64,000 nt of DNA from assembly GCA_947085255.1 (NCBI GenBank), contig CAMTVQ010000002.1, forward strand, positions 248,001 to 312,000, given 5' to 3'. The position numbers and the translations under genes were made by a program. This document shows positions 26,210 to 34,573 of the stretch, piece by piece. Within the stretch, counting starts at the first letter, position 1. The number at the start of each line of letters is the position of its first letter. The stretch is from CAMTVQ01 sp947085255 (GTDB taxonomy: Bacteria; Bacteroidota; Bacteroidia; Sphingobacteriales; Sphingobacteriaceae). The notes under the pieces are model-generated. The model saw nothing but the letters and a program-made list of their open reading frames with translations, made no database searches and had not been told where the DNA came from.

Positions 26210-26211
26210 AG
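26078..26211 (+). repeat. Sorting-domain cassette, copy 2
   Basis: Counterpart of 25117-25250, with about 10 mismatches in 134 nt by hand alignment. Several mismatches alter amino acids (for example FISVVDL versus PISVVAL), so the sorting function is kept while small changes accumulate. Confidence 0.85.
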
Positions 26212-26215
26212 TTGA

Positions 26216-26272
26216 TGTCATCCTGAGCGGAGTCGAAGAATGATTGCTAAGATGCCGAAACAAGTTCGGCAT
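26216..26272. repeat. Dispersed intergenic repeat, copy 2
   Basis: Holds CCTGAGCGGAGTCGAAG (26222-26238) and CTAAGATGCCGAAACAAGTT plus CGG (26247-26269), matching the elements at 15.7-15.8 kb. It lies in the gap between two converging genes, where a transcript-ending or stabilising role would be plausible. Confidence 0.75.
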
Positions 26273-26317
26273 CTATTACAAATTGTATATTATAACTCTG
26301 GTAACAATACAGAAGCC

Positions 26318-28141
26318 TTAAATCTGCTTCCCTTTCATCGCCTGCGCTACGGCTACATCCATTAAACGTTCGGCAAATGGACGTGTGTACTCATTGAGCG
26401 TTTCTATAGCCGCATGAATGGCATCTTTTTTTGGATCAATAAGTGTTTGGCGCAATGCTTCTACCAGTTTTGTGGTATGCTTTAGTTCCTCTTCATTTAA
26501 GTACGAGCTGTTTTTTTTGATAAACCGTTCTACCGTGTATAGCATTTGTTCGCCTTCGGTACGGGCCTCTATAACCATGCGTTGGGCTACATCTTCTTTT
26601 GCATGGGCAATGCTATCGAGTAGCATTTGCTCTACTTCTTCATCTGTAAGCCCGTAAGTTGGTTTCACGGCTATTTCTTGCTTTACTCCCGAACGCAATT
26701 CTATGGCCTGTACCGTAAGAATACCATCGGCATTTAGTAAAAAGTTGATATCTACTTTGGGCAATCCGGCAGGCATAGCAGGAATACCTTTTAACTCAAA
26801 TTCTGCCAGTTTTCTATTTTCACTCACCAAATCGCGCTCACCTTGAAATACCGAAATTTTCATATTTACCTGCCCATCTACCGAGGTAGTATATTGCTTG
26901 CCCGCTTTGGTAGGTATTTTATTGTTACGCGGAATAATTACTTCCATTAATCCCCCCATGGTTTCTATACCTAAAGAGAGTGGGGTAACGTCTAGCAAAA
27001 GCACATCTTTACGATTACCTGCCAATACATCGGCTTGTATGGCTGCGCCTAAGGCTACCACCTCGTCGGGGTTTACACTAGTATTTACAGGTTGATTAAA
27101 AAACGCAGCTACCTGCTGTTGTACCAAAGGCGTGCGGGTTGAACCACCTACCATAATCACCGTGTTTATATCGGCTATGCCTAGTTTCGCATCTGCCATG
27201 GCTTGCTTGCAACAGGCAATGGTGCTGTCAATTAGGGGTTGAATAAGTTGCTCGAACTCTTTTTTACTAAGCGACAATTTACCATCTGCTTGCTGCCAAG
27301 CATCGGTTGCGCTGAGTGCTTTTTTTGCCTCTTCGGCGGCAAGGCGCAATGCTTGAGAGTTTTCTGTGAGCGGGTGTTTTGCCATCCAATGGGCTACGAT
27401 GATTCTATCAAAATCATCACCCCCTAAAAATGTATTGCCATTGGTAGCTAATACTTCAAATATGCCGTTTTGTATTTTAAGGACAGATACATCAAAGGTG
27501 CCGCCACCTAAATCGTACACGGCTATGATTTTTTCATCCTCTGGGGCTAAGCCAATACCATACGCCAAACTGGCTGCTGTGGGCTCATTTACAATGCGCA
27601 ACACATCTAATCCTGCTAACTTTCCAGCATCTCGGGTGGCTTGGCGCTGACTATCGTTAAAATAAGCAGGCACCGTAATCACGGCTTTATTTACTGGTGT
27701 TTTTAGGGCGTGTTCGGCACGTGTTTTTAGTTCTTGCAGTATAAAACTGGAGAGTTCTATGGGTGAATAAAAGCGATTGCCTACTTGTATCTTCACCAAG
27801 CTATCGCTATCGTCGTCAATTACTTTATAGCTAAAAAAGTCGTGATAATTTTCAATGTCTTTGTACGAACGACCCAACAAGCGTTTTACCGAAAAAATGG
27901 TGTTTTTAGGGTCGGTAAGTAAATATTGTTTTGCTTCGTTGCCAACGGTAATGCCTTGTTCGGCGTTGAAATGCACGATTGACGGAACGAGTAATCCTTT
28001 ATTGGTATCGTTGATTACCTGTGCGTGCCCTTCTGGATTGATAAATGCCACCAAACTATTGGTGGTACCTAAATCTATCCCTACAATTACTTCTTCCTTT
28101 TGGAAAGAACCGGTTGCTATATTAATAGAAATTTTTGCCAT
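26318..28141 (-). CDS. hscA: Fe-S assembly Hsp70 chaperone HscA
   Basis: A 607-residue Hsp70 homologue of the HscA branch, which helps move iron-sulfur clusters from the scaffold IscU to target proteins. The N-terminus VIVGIDLGTTNSLVAFINPE, the ATP-binding segments AVYDLGGGTFDVSVL and VIMVGGSTRTPLVQQQV, and a short C-terminal lid all fit. It lacks the long EEVD-less tail of DnaK and is shorter (about 640 in DnaK). No hscB, iscU or ferredoxin gene is adjacent. A -7 box TACCTTTG on the minus strand (28160-28153) would give a very short leader. Confidence 0.9.
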   Translation of the reverse strand: MAKISINIATGSFQKEEVIVGIDLGTTNSLVAFINPEGHAQVINDTNKGLLVPSIVHFNAEQGITVGNEAKQYLLTDPKNTIFSVKRLLGRSYKDIENYHDFFSYKVIDDDSDSLVKIQVGNRFYSPIELSSFILQELKTRAEHALKTPVNKAVITVPAYFNDSQRQATRDAGKLAGLDVLRIVNEPTAASLAYGIGLAPEDEKIIAVYDLGGGTFDVSVLKIQNGIFEVLATNGNTFLGGDDFDRIIVAHWMAKHPLTENSQALRLAAEEAKKALSATDAWQQADGKLSLSKKEFEQLIQPLIDSTIACCKQAMADAKLGIADINTVIMVGGSTRTPLVQQQVAAFFNQPVNTSVNPDEVVALGAAIQADVLAGNRKDVLLLDVTPLSLGIETMGGLMEVIIPRNNKIPTKAGKQYTTSVDGQVNMKISVFQGERDLVSENRKLAEFELKGIPAMPAGLPKVDINFLLNADGILTVQAIELRSGVKQEIAVKPTYGLTDEEVEQMLLDSIAHAKEDVAQRMVIEARTEGEQMLYTVERFIKKNSSYLNEEELKHTTKLVEALRQTLIDPKKDAIHAAIETLNEYTRPFAERLMDVAVAQAMKGKQI

Positions 28142-28152
28142 AAACTGAAGCG

Positions 28153-28160
28153 CAAAGGTA
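28153..28160 (-). promoter_or_regulatory. Candidate -7 box of hscA
   Basis: TACCTTTG read on the minus strand, a perfect TAnnTTTG, 11 nt before the hscA ATG. No convincing -33 element lies at the right distance, so confidence is modest. If used, the leader is only about 5 nt. Confidence 0.45.
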
Positions 28161-28209
28161 CGGCTTTAGCAGGAAGGAAAAAGGGGTGATGGAGAAAGCC
28201 TTTGGGGAT

Positions 28210-29424
28210 TTAACTATTACTCTTATTGTTCTTTTTGGCACGAATGTTAGAAAGGTCTAAAATATCGTTAAGCGTAAGATTAAGGGTGTTTGCAGCCATA
28301 CGTAGTGTTTCTACCAATGTGCGCTGCTCTTCTGTAATATCGGTATTAGCTAACACATTGGTCATCGAAATCATACCGTGCAATGGCGACTGAATTTCGT
28401 GACTTACGTTATTAATAAACTCTCGCTGATTTTTTACCGACTCTTCTGCAACAGCCATTGCTTTGATGAGTTCTTCCTCCATCTGCTTTCTTTCCGTAAC
28501 GTCTGTATCAATGGCGATGAAGTTTTTCACCTCTCCATCTTCATTAAAAATGGGGGTAAACGTAGTAGCTAGCCAATATTCTCGCCCTGTTTTGCTCACA
28601 TTTATTTCGGTGTAGTTTACCGATTTTCTCTCGTCAATACAGCGCTGGTAAATGCCAGGATCGGCAAAGCCTGTTTTTCCTTCTTTGCGCAGCATATCAC
28701 CATAGGTACCCACCACATCTTCTAGCGTGTAGCCCGTTAGTTTTACAAAGCCGTTGTTTACCCACTCTATCTTCCCCTCTGCATTGGTAATCATAATAGA
28801 GTTGTCGGTACTGTTGATGGCAATAGATAGTTTTTCTAATTCAGCAGCAGCTTTTTTTAGTTTTTTATTGCTGTAGGTAAGTTCGCTTAGTGCCAAATCT
28901 TTAGAAAGATCTAAACCATAGGCAACCGCGCCCGTAAGACCAAGTACTATAATAAGTGTAGAAGCGGCATTCCATTCCACCGCACTTAGCGGAATACTGT
29001 TAGTTGGTAACCTATCCCGATAAAAATAAAAAAATAGTACATCAAGCACCGAAATAACTACCGCCACGCGCCCAAGTGTGCGGTTGAAAAGTAAATAGGT
29101 ACCTAATATAAGTACAGCCAAAAGATACAAATCAGGAGAAGTGCAGCCCCCCGAGTACCAACTGGAAATATGTACTGCAAAAAAAGTAACGATTAATGCC
29201 GTACCATAACTAACAGCATTTTGTTGATGCCATTGTAGGATAGCCAAATTGGCTAATAATATAGTGCCCAAGGCAATATATAACCACAATAGTGCGTAGT
29301 TGCCGTCTAACAAAACAGTATAGGCAATAGCAGTACCTAAGCTAATTAATCCACCCACTACCGATACCAGTTTAAAAACGGTATAGCGTTGGTTGCTCAT
29401 TATTTTATCGTAGCTGCCTATCAT
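28210..29424 (-). CDS. Membrane PAS-HisKA sensor protein lacking the ATPase domain
   Basis: A 404-residue protein. The N-terminal region (about 18-175) has six hydrophobic segments; a PAS/PAC domain spans about 195-315 (IAINSTDNSIMITNAEGKIE; NFIAIDTDVTERKQMEEEL). The dimerisation/phospho-acceptor domain has H342 in NNVSHEIQSPLHGM, and the protein stops ten residues after LNDILDLSNI. No N, G1 or G2 box follows, and the 68 nt to hscA cannot hold them, so the kinase catalytic domain is absent. Met9 (MSNQRYTVFK) is an alternative start. It may be a phosphotransfer partner, a dominant regulator or a decayed kinase. Confidence 0.85.
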   Translation of the reverse strand: MIGSYDKIMSNQRYTVFKLVSVVGGLISLGTAIAYTVLLDGNYALLWLYIALGTILLANLAILQWHQQNAVSYGTALIVTFFAVHISSWYSGGCTSPDLYLLAVLILGTYLLFNRTLGRVAVVISVLDVLFFYFYRDRLPTNSIPLSAVEWNAASTLIIVLGLTGAVAYGLDLSKDLALSELTYSNKKLKKAAAELEKLSIAINSTDNSIMITNAEGKIEWVNNGFVKLTGYTLEDVVGTYGDMLRKEGKTGFADPGIYQRCIDERKSVNYTEINVSKTGREYWLATTFTPIFNEDGEVKNFIAIDTDVTERKQMEEELIKAMAVAEESVKNQREFINNVSHEIQSPLHGMISMTNVLANTDITEEQRTLVETLRMAANTLNLTLNDILDLSNIRAKKNNKSNS

Positions 29425-29426
29425 GG

Positions 29427-30764
29427 TTATCGTTCTTTGTCAAATTGTAGGCGTTGCCCGTTTAGAGTATCATTAATTACCCCATTGCTGTATGCTAAAT
29501 GACCATTTACAAAGGTGTGCACAACCGACGAGTGAAACGTTACGCCCTCAAAAGGCGACCAGCCGCATTTATAGCGTATATTTTCTTTCGTTACTACTTG
29601 TGGTTGATTAAGATTAACCAACACCAAGTCTGCGGCATAACCTTCGCGAATAAACCCTCTGTTTTTCAACTTAAATGCAATAGCCGGATGATGTGCCGCC
29701 TTTTCTACAATTTGCGCAAGGCTTATTTTTTTCTGGTGATATAATTCGAGCATGGCAACCAGCATGTGCTGCACCAATGGACCACCCGAAGGGGCATCCC
29801 AATACGGTTTGCTTTTTTCGTCAATGGTATGAGGGGCATGGTCGGTAGCCAGTACGTCAATACGTCCATCCAACAAGGCAGCCAAAACAGCATCGCGATC
29901 GGCTGTAGATTTTATAGCCGGATTCCATTTAATGCTATTTCCTAAACGTGCGTAATCATTTTCATCAAACCAGAGGTGATGCACACAAGCTTCGGCAGTA
30001 ATGCGTTTTTGTGCAAGTGGTTTTTTCTCGAATAGCGTTGTTTCTTTGGCAGTAGAAATGTGCAGTATGTGCAAGCGAGTATTGTGCTTTTTGGCCAATG
30101 CGACTGCCATAGATGATGACAAATAACACGCATCCTCATTGCGAACAAGCGCATGAATATTTGCAGGCACATTGTCGCCATAAAGGTTTTTAAAGTGTGC
30201 TACACTTGCTTGCACCGTAGCCTCGTCTTCGCAGTGGGTAGCAATTAATAAAGGCGATTTTGAAAAAATATTCTCCAGTGTTTTTGGGTTATCCACCAAC
30301 ATATTACCCGTACTCGAACCCATAAATACCTTTACACCACATACCTTGGCTCCATCCGTTTTTAGTACTTCCTCAATATTATCGTTGCCCGCACCCATAT
30401 AAAACGAGTAGTTAGCCAACGATTTTTCGGCAGCTATGGCATACTTATCTTCTAGCAATTGTTGGGTAAAGGTATTGGGAACGGTATTGGGCATTTCCAT
30501 AAACGATGTAATACCCCCAGCCACAGCAGCACGACTCTCGGTAAAAATATCGCCCTTATGGGTTAGCCCTGGTTCACGAAAATGTACTTGGTCGTCAATA
30601 CAGCCAGGCAACAACACTAAACCTTCGGCATCTATTTCTGTAGCCCCTTTTTGTTGTATGCTAGGCGCTATTTTTTCGATGATGCCATTTTGCACCAACA
30701 CATCGCTTCTAAAATCAGTTCCTTCATTTATAATGCGTGCATTTTTTATTACAAACGTATCCAT
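29427..30764 (-). CDS. pyrC: Dihydroorotase
   Basis: A 445-residue amidohydrolase that closes carbamoyl-aspartate to dihydroorotate in pyrimidine synthesis. Metal-site motifs are DDQVHFREPG (paired HxR), KVFMGSSTGNM (region of the carboxylated Lys), LIATHCEDE, LHILHIST and VLATDHAPHT. Length and the type I arrangement fit dihydroorotase rather than allantoinase or hydantoinase, though these relatives cannot be fully excluded. The gene abuts the sensor gene downstream (2 nt gap) and diverges from the DEAD-box helicase gene upstream. Confidence 0.9.
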   Translation of the reverse strand: MDTFVIKNARIINEGTDFRSDVLVQNGIIEKIAPSIQQKGATEIDAEGLVLLPGCIDDQVHFREPGLTHKGDIFTESRAAVAGGITSFMEMPNTVPNTFTQQLLEDKYAIAAEKSLANYSFYMGAGNDNIEEVLKTDGAKVCGVKVFMGSSTGNMLVDNPKTLENIFSKSPLLIATHCEDEATVQASVAHFKNLYGDNVPANIHALVRNEDACYLSSSMAVALAKKHNTRLHILHISTAKETTLFEKKPLAQKRITAEACVHHLWFDENDYARLGNSIKWNPAIKSTADRDAVLAALLDGRIDVLATDHAPHTIDEKSKPYWDAPSGGPLVQHMLVAMLELYHQKKISLAQIVEKAAHHPAIAFKLKNRGFIREGYAADLVLVNLNQPQVVTKENIRYKCGWSPFEGVTFHSSVVHTFVNGHLAYSNGVINDTLNGQRLQFDKER

Positions 30765-30820
30765 GTGGTAAAAGTAGTGTAAAGCGTCAATGTTTTCAAA
30801 ACCTAGGAAATTTAAAACCC

Positions 30821-30828
30821 TATATTTG
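30821..30828 (+). promoter_or_regulatory. Candidate -7 box of DEAD-box helicase gene
   Basis: TATATTTG, a perfect TAnnTTTG match, ending 7 nt before the helicase ATG at 30836. No clear -33 TTTG or TTG at about 19 nt was found. If real, the transcript is leaderless or nearly so. Confidence 0.4.
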
Positions 30829-30835
30829 CCTATTC

Positions 30836-32152
30836 ATGGAAAAAACCTTTGCCGATTTAGGGTTCAACAAGCAACTGCTTACTGCAATTGACGAAGCTGG
30901 CTACACCGAACCAACCCCTATTCAGTTAAAAGCAATTCCCTCTATACTGTCGGGGCACGATGTAATGGGCATTGCCCAAACGGGTACAGGCAAAACTGCT
31001 GCTTACGTGTTGCCCATTTTAATGAAGCTGCGTTATGCACAAGGCAACGAACCCCGTGCACTTATATTAGCCCCAACCCGAGAGTTGGCAATACAAATAG
31101 GTGAAAACATTGCCGAATACTGTAAGCATACCGACCTACGCCATACCGTAATTTACGGTGGTTTAGGTCCAAAAACACAAATAGAAACGCTCAACAAAGG
31201 CATTGATATTTTAGTAGCCACTCCTGGCAGATTATTGGATTTATACGCCGATGGTCACATTGTAGTCAAAAAACTGCAAGTGCTGGTGTTAGACGAAGCC
31301 GATAAAATGATGGACATGGGTTTTGTAGGTGCCATACATCGTATTTTAGAGATTGTACCTCGCAAACGCCAAAATCTATTATTCTCGGCAACCATGTCGG
31401 AACTGGTGCACAAAATATCAGGCGACTTTTTAGAGTTTCCTACTGTTGTAGAAGTAAAACAACAAGCCACCCCTGCTGATACTATTACCCAGTCGGTGTA
31501 TTTTGTACCCAACATTAAATCAAAAATTAATTTACTTACCTACCTCTTAAAAAACAGCGAAGAGATTCAAAAACTCATTATTTTTTGTAAAACCCGCATA
31601 ACTGCCGACAAAATATTTGCTGTATTAATAAGCAGACTTAACCCCTCTCAAGTGCGCGTAATACATGCCAATAAAGGACAAAATACACGCATACACACCA
31701 TCAACTCGTTTAAAAACAATGACATTAAAATACTGGTAGCCACAGATGTAGCAGCACGCGGCATTGATGTAACCAACGTATCACACGTAATTAATTTCGA
31801 CGTACCAATTGTACACGAAGATTATGTGCACCGCATTGGACGTACAGGCAGAGCTTTAAAAGAAGGAACCGCTTTTACGTTTTGTACCGATTCGGAGCTA
31901 TACCACTTACATAAAATACAACGACTAATACGACAAACAATTCCGAGTATAGAGGTTCCTAAAGATGTGTTTATAGAAGAAACACCTTACGAAGAACGCC
32001 AAATTATGGCACGCGAAGTTGACCGACAAAAACGCAAGGAAGACCCCGATTTTAAAGGTGCTTTTCATGAGAAAAAATTTGCTCAAAAAATCGCGGCAAC
32101 CAAAAGCAAAACGACTAAGAAGCCATCTCCAAAAACCAAAAAACGCAAGTAA
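30836..32152 (+). CDS. DEAD-box RNA helicase (RhlE-like)
   Basis: A 438-residue ATP-dependent RNA helicase. Motifs in order: the Q motif in FADLGFNKQLLTAIDEAGY, TEPTPIQLKAI, AQTGTGKTAAY (Walker A), PTRELA, TPGR, LDEADKMMDMGF, SAT, RGIDV and HRIGRTGR. A basic C-terminal tail (KKPSPKTKKRK) should bind RNA. The likely roles are ribosome assembly or RNA decay. The frame is open further upstream, but the ATG at 30836 starts just before the Q motif and follows a -7 box. The prenyltransferase gene follows after 10 nt. Confidence 0.92.
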   Translation: MEKTFADLGFNKQLLTAIDEAGYTEPTPIQLKAIPSILSGHDVMGIAQTGTGKTAAYVLPILMKLRYAQGNEPRALILAPTRELAIQIGENIAEYCKHTDLRHTVIYGGLGPKTQIETLNKGIDILVATPGRLLDLYADGHIVVKKLQVLVLDEADKMMDMGFVGAIHRILEIVPRKRQNLLFSATMSELVHKISGDFLEFPTVVEVKQQATPADTITQSVYFVPNIKSKINLLTYLLKNSEEIQKLIIFCKTRITADKIFAVLISRLNPSQVRVIHANKGQNTRIHTINSFKNNDIKILVATDVAARGIDVTNVSHVINFDVPIVHEDYVHRIGRTGRALKEGTAFTFCTDSELYHLHKIQRLIRQTIPSIEVPKDVFIEETPYEERQIMAREVDRQKRKEDPDFKGAFHEKKFAQKIAATKSKTTKKPSPKTKKRK

Positions 32153-32162
32153 TTATCTATAG

Positions 32163-33011
32163 ATGAAGAATTATCTTTCGCTTGTAAAATTTAGCCATAC
32201 CATTTTTGCACTACCCTTTGCGTGCATTGGCTTCTTTTTGGCGATTCATACAACCGGTACTCCTGTTAATTGGAAATTATTTATCCTCATGCTTTGCTGC
32301 ATGATTACCGCACGTAGTGCCGCTATGGCATTTAATCGGTATTTAGACCGCAAAATAGATATACTTAACCCACGTACCGCAATGCGCGAAATACCAGCTG
32401 GCGTAATTAGCCCAACAGCCGCTTTGCTATTTACCCTCTTAAATGCTGCCTTGTTTATTTCGGTTACTTACTTTATCAATCCGTTGTGCTTCTACTTATC
32501 GCCAATTGCCCTATTAGTAGTATTGGGTTATAGCTACACCAAGCGTTTTACCGCACTTTGTCACCTTATTTTAGGTCTTGGCTTATCCCTCGCCCCTATT
32601 GGAGCTTACTTGGTTATTAGCGGCGCATTTGCTGTTTTACCACTACTATTTTCTGCCGTAGTATTACTCTGGGTAAGTGGTTTTGATATTATTTACGCGC
32701 TGCAAGACGAAGATTTTGACCGCCAACAGCACCTACACTCCATTCCCGCTTGGTTGGGCAAAGCCAATGCACTTACTTTTTCGAAAGTATTACATACTGT
32801 AGCTGCTTGTATTGTAGTGTATGTTGGTTTTTATGGTCATTTTAGTATCAGCTATTGGATAGGCAGCAGCATTTTTATCGGTATGCTTATCTACCAACAT
32901 TTACTGGTAAAACCAACTGATTTGAGTAAAGTAAACCTCGCTTTTATGACCAGCAATGGCATAGCAAGTGTTGTTTTTGCTATTTTTTTTCTATTAGACC
33001 TGTGGATGTAA
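32163..33011 (+). CDS. mqnP: UbiA-family prenyltransferase (MqnP-like, menaquinone)
   Basis: A 282-residue membrane prenyltransferase with about eight helices. The first Asp motif is N58-R-Y-L-D62-R-K-I-D66 and the second lies in DIIYALQDEDFDRQ; both bind the Mg-diphosphate. It fits the 'UbiA-like / putative 4-hydroxybenzoate polyprenyltransferase' subgroup that serves as MqnP in the futalosine route to menaquinone (family knowledge). No other mqn gene is in the window, so the pathway link is inference. It is co-directional with the helicase (10 nt) and accC (47 nt). Confidence 0.83.
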   Translation: MKNYLSLVKFSHTIFALPFACIGFFLAIHTTGTPVNWKLFILMLCCMITARSAAMAFNRYLDRKIDILNPRTAMREIPAGVISPTAALLFTLLNAALFISVTYFINPLCFYLSPIALLVVLGYSYTKRFTALCHLILGLGLSLAPIGAYLVISGAFAVLPLLFSAVVLLWVSGFDIIYALQDEDFDRQQHLHSIPAWLGKANALTFSKVLHTVAACIVVYVGFYGHFSISYWIGSSIFIGMLIYQHLLVKPTDLSKVNLAFMTSNGIASVVFAIFFLLDLWM

Positions 33012-33058
33012 GTCCCCTCTTCTAAAAAACTGTATTTTCGAGCCATATTTTTCAACGC

Positions 33059-34546
33059 ATGCAAAAAATTCTGATAGCCAACCGTGGCGAAATAGCCCTA
33101 CGTATTATGCGTTCGGCACGCGAAATGGGTATTAAAACAGTAGCCGTTTTTTCGGAAGCCGATCGTGGCGCTCCGCACGTACGCTATGCCGACGAAGCAA
33201 TTTGTATAGGCCCCGCTCCTTCCAATCAATCGTATTTGGTAATTGATAAAATTATTGATGCCTGTAAACAAACAGGAGCGCAAGGCATACACCCTGGGTA
33301 TGGGTTTTTATCCGAAAACGCCACGTTTGCGCGTAAGGTAAAAGCTGCTGGTCTTATTCTTATTGGTCCATCACCAGAGGCAATGGAGATAATGGGTAGT
33401 AAGTTGGCTGCCAAAGCTGCCGCCAAACGCTACAATATCCCAATGGTACCGGGTACAGAAGAAGCCATTACCGATATAAATGAAGCAAAAAAACGCGCAA
33501 CCGAAGTAGGTTTTCCTATCCTAATAAAGGCATCTGCTGGTGGTGGTGGCAAAGGAATGCGCATTGTAGAAGGTGTAGCAGATTTTGAAGAGCAAATGAA
33601 TCTTGCTGTAAGCGAGGCTACCTCTGCGTTTGGCGATGGCTCGGTTTTTATTGAACGCTATGTAACCTCGCCTCGTCATATCGAGATACAGGTTTTGGGA
33701 GATACGCACGGCAACATTGTGCACCTTTTTGAGCGCGAATGCTCTATACAGCGTAGGCACCAAAAAGTGGTGGAAGAAGCCCCATCAGCGGTATTAACAC
33801 CTGCAATTCGTCAAAAAATGGGGCAGTGTGCCGTAGATGTTGCCCGCGCCTGCAATTATACTGGAGCTGGTACGGTAGAGTTTATTTTAGATGAAAAACT
33901 AGACTTTTTCTTCCTAGAAATGAATACCCGATTACAGGTAGAACATCCGGTAACAGAAATGATTACGGGTATTGATTTGGTAAAAGAGCAAATAAAAATA
34001 GCGCGCGGAGAAGCCTTAAGTTTTAAGCAGGAAGAAATAACCATGACTGGACATGCCATGGAGTTGCGCGTATATGCCGAAGATCCTACCACCAACTTTT
34101 TACCAGACATAGGCACGCTTACTACCTACAAACCACCGCAAGGGCCTGGAATTAGGGTAGATGACGGTTTTGAAGAAGGCATGGAAATTCCGATTTATTA
34201 CGACCCCATGATTGCCAAATTGATTACCTATGGCAAAGACAGGCAAGAAGCAATTGACAGAATGGTACGTGCCATTGATGATTACCACATAACAGGTATA
34301 GAAACCACCTTGCCTTTTGGTAAATTCGTGATGCAGCATCAAGCATTTATTTCGGGTAATTTTGATACCCACTTTGTAGGCAAGTACTTTAGCCCCGAGG
34401 CATTGAATAGTAGCAATGCCGATGAGGAACTTGTGGCAGCACTTATTGCCGTAAAGGCAATTACGCTACAACAGGCTAACACACATACAAACACTTTACC
34501 TGCTGTAGGGTTATCTAATTGGAAAAAGAACCGGGTAAATTATTGA
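33059..34546 (+). CDS. accC: Biotin carboxylase subunit (AccC)
   Basis: A 495-residue ATP-grasp biotin carboxylase that forms carboxy-biotin on the carrier protein for malonyl-CoA (or propionyl-CoA) production. Seen motifs: KILIANRGEIALRIMRSARE, HPGYGFLSENATFA, ASAGGGGKGMRIV (glycine loop), ERECSIQRRHQKVVEEAPS and FLEMNTRLQVEHPVTEMITG. No biotin-carrier domain (MKM) is fused at the C-terminus, and no accB or carboxyltransferase lies next to it, so it must work with partners encoded elsewhere. It follows the prenyltransferase gene closely. Confidence 0.93.
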   Translation: MQKILIANRGEIALRIMRSAREMGIKTVAVFSEADRGAPHVRYADEAICIGPAPSNQSYLVIDKIIDACKQTGAQGIHPGYGFLSENATFARKVKAAGLILIGPSPEAMEIMGSKLAAKAAAKRYNIPMVPGTEEAITDINEAKKRATEVGFPILIKASAGGGGKGMRIVEGVADFEEQMNLAVSEATSAFGDGSVFIERYVTSPRHIEIQVLGDTHGNIVHLFERECSIQRRHQKVVEEAPSAVLTPAIRQKMGQCAVDVARACNYTGAGTVEFILDEKLDFFFLEMNTRLQVEHPVTEMITGIDLVKEQIKIARGEALSFKQEEITMTGHAMELRVYAEDPTTNFLPDIGTLTTYKPPQGPGIRVDDGFEEGMEIPIYYDPMIAKLITYGKDRQEAIDRMVRAIDDYHITGIETTLPFGKFVMQHQAFISGNFDTHFVGKYFSPEALNSSNADEELVAALIAVKAITLQQANTHTNTLPAVGLSNWKKNRVNY

Positions 34547-34573
34547 TAGTGACGCAATAAAAGTTTACCTTTA
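34543..34573 (+). promoter_or_regulatory. Candidate promoter of the 915-residue T9SS protein gene
   Basis: TTG (34543-34545), 20 nt, TACCTTTA (34566-34573), one base from the TAnnTTTG consensus. The -7 box touches the first ATG (34574), which would place the transcription start inside the longest open frame and favour Met8 at 34595 as the true start. Confidence 0.5.

Noticed and set aside
30737..30835. N-terminal extension of the DEAD-box helicase
   Set aside because: It overlaps the divergent dihydroorotase gene start and lies upstream of the candidate -7 box; the Q-motif region begins just after the ATG at 30836.
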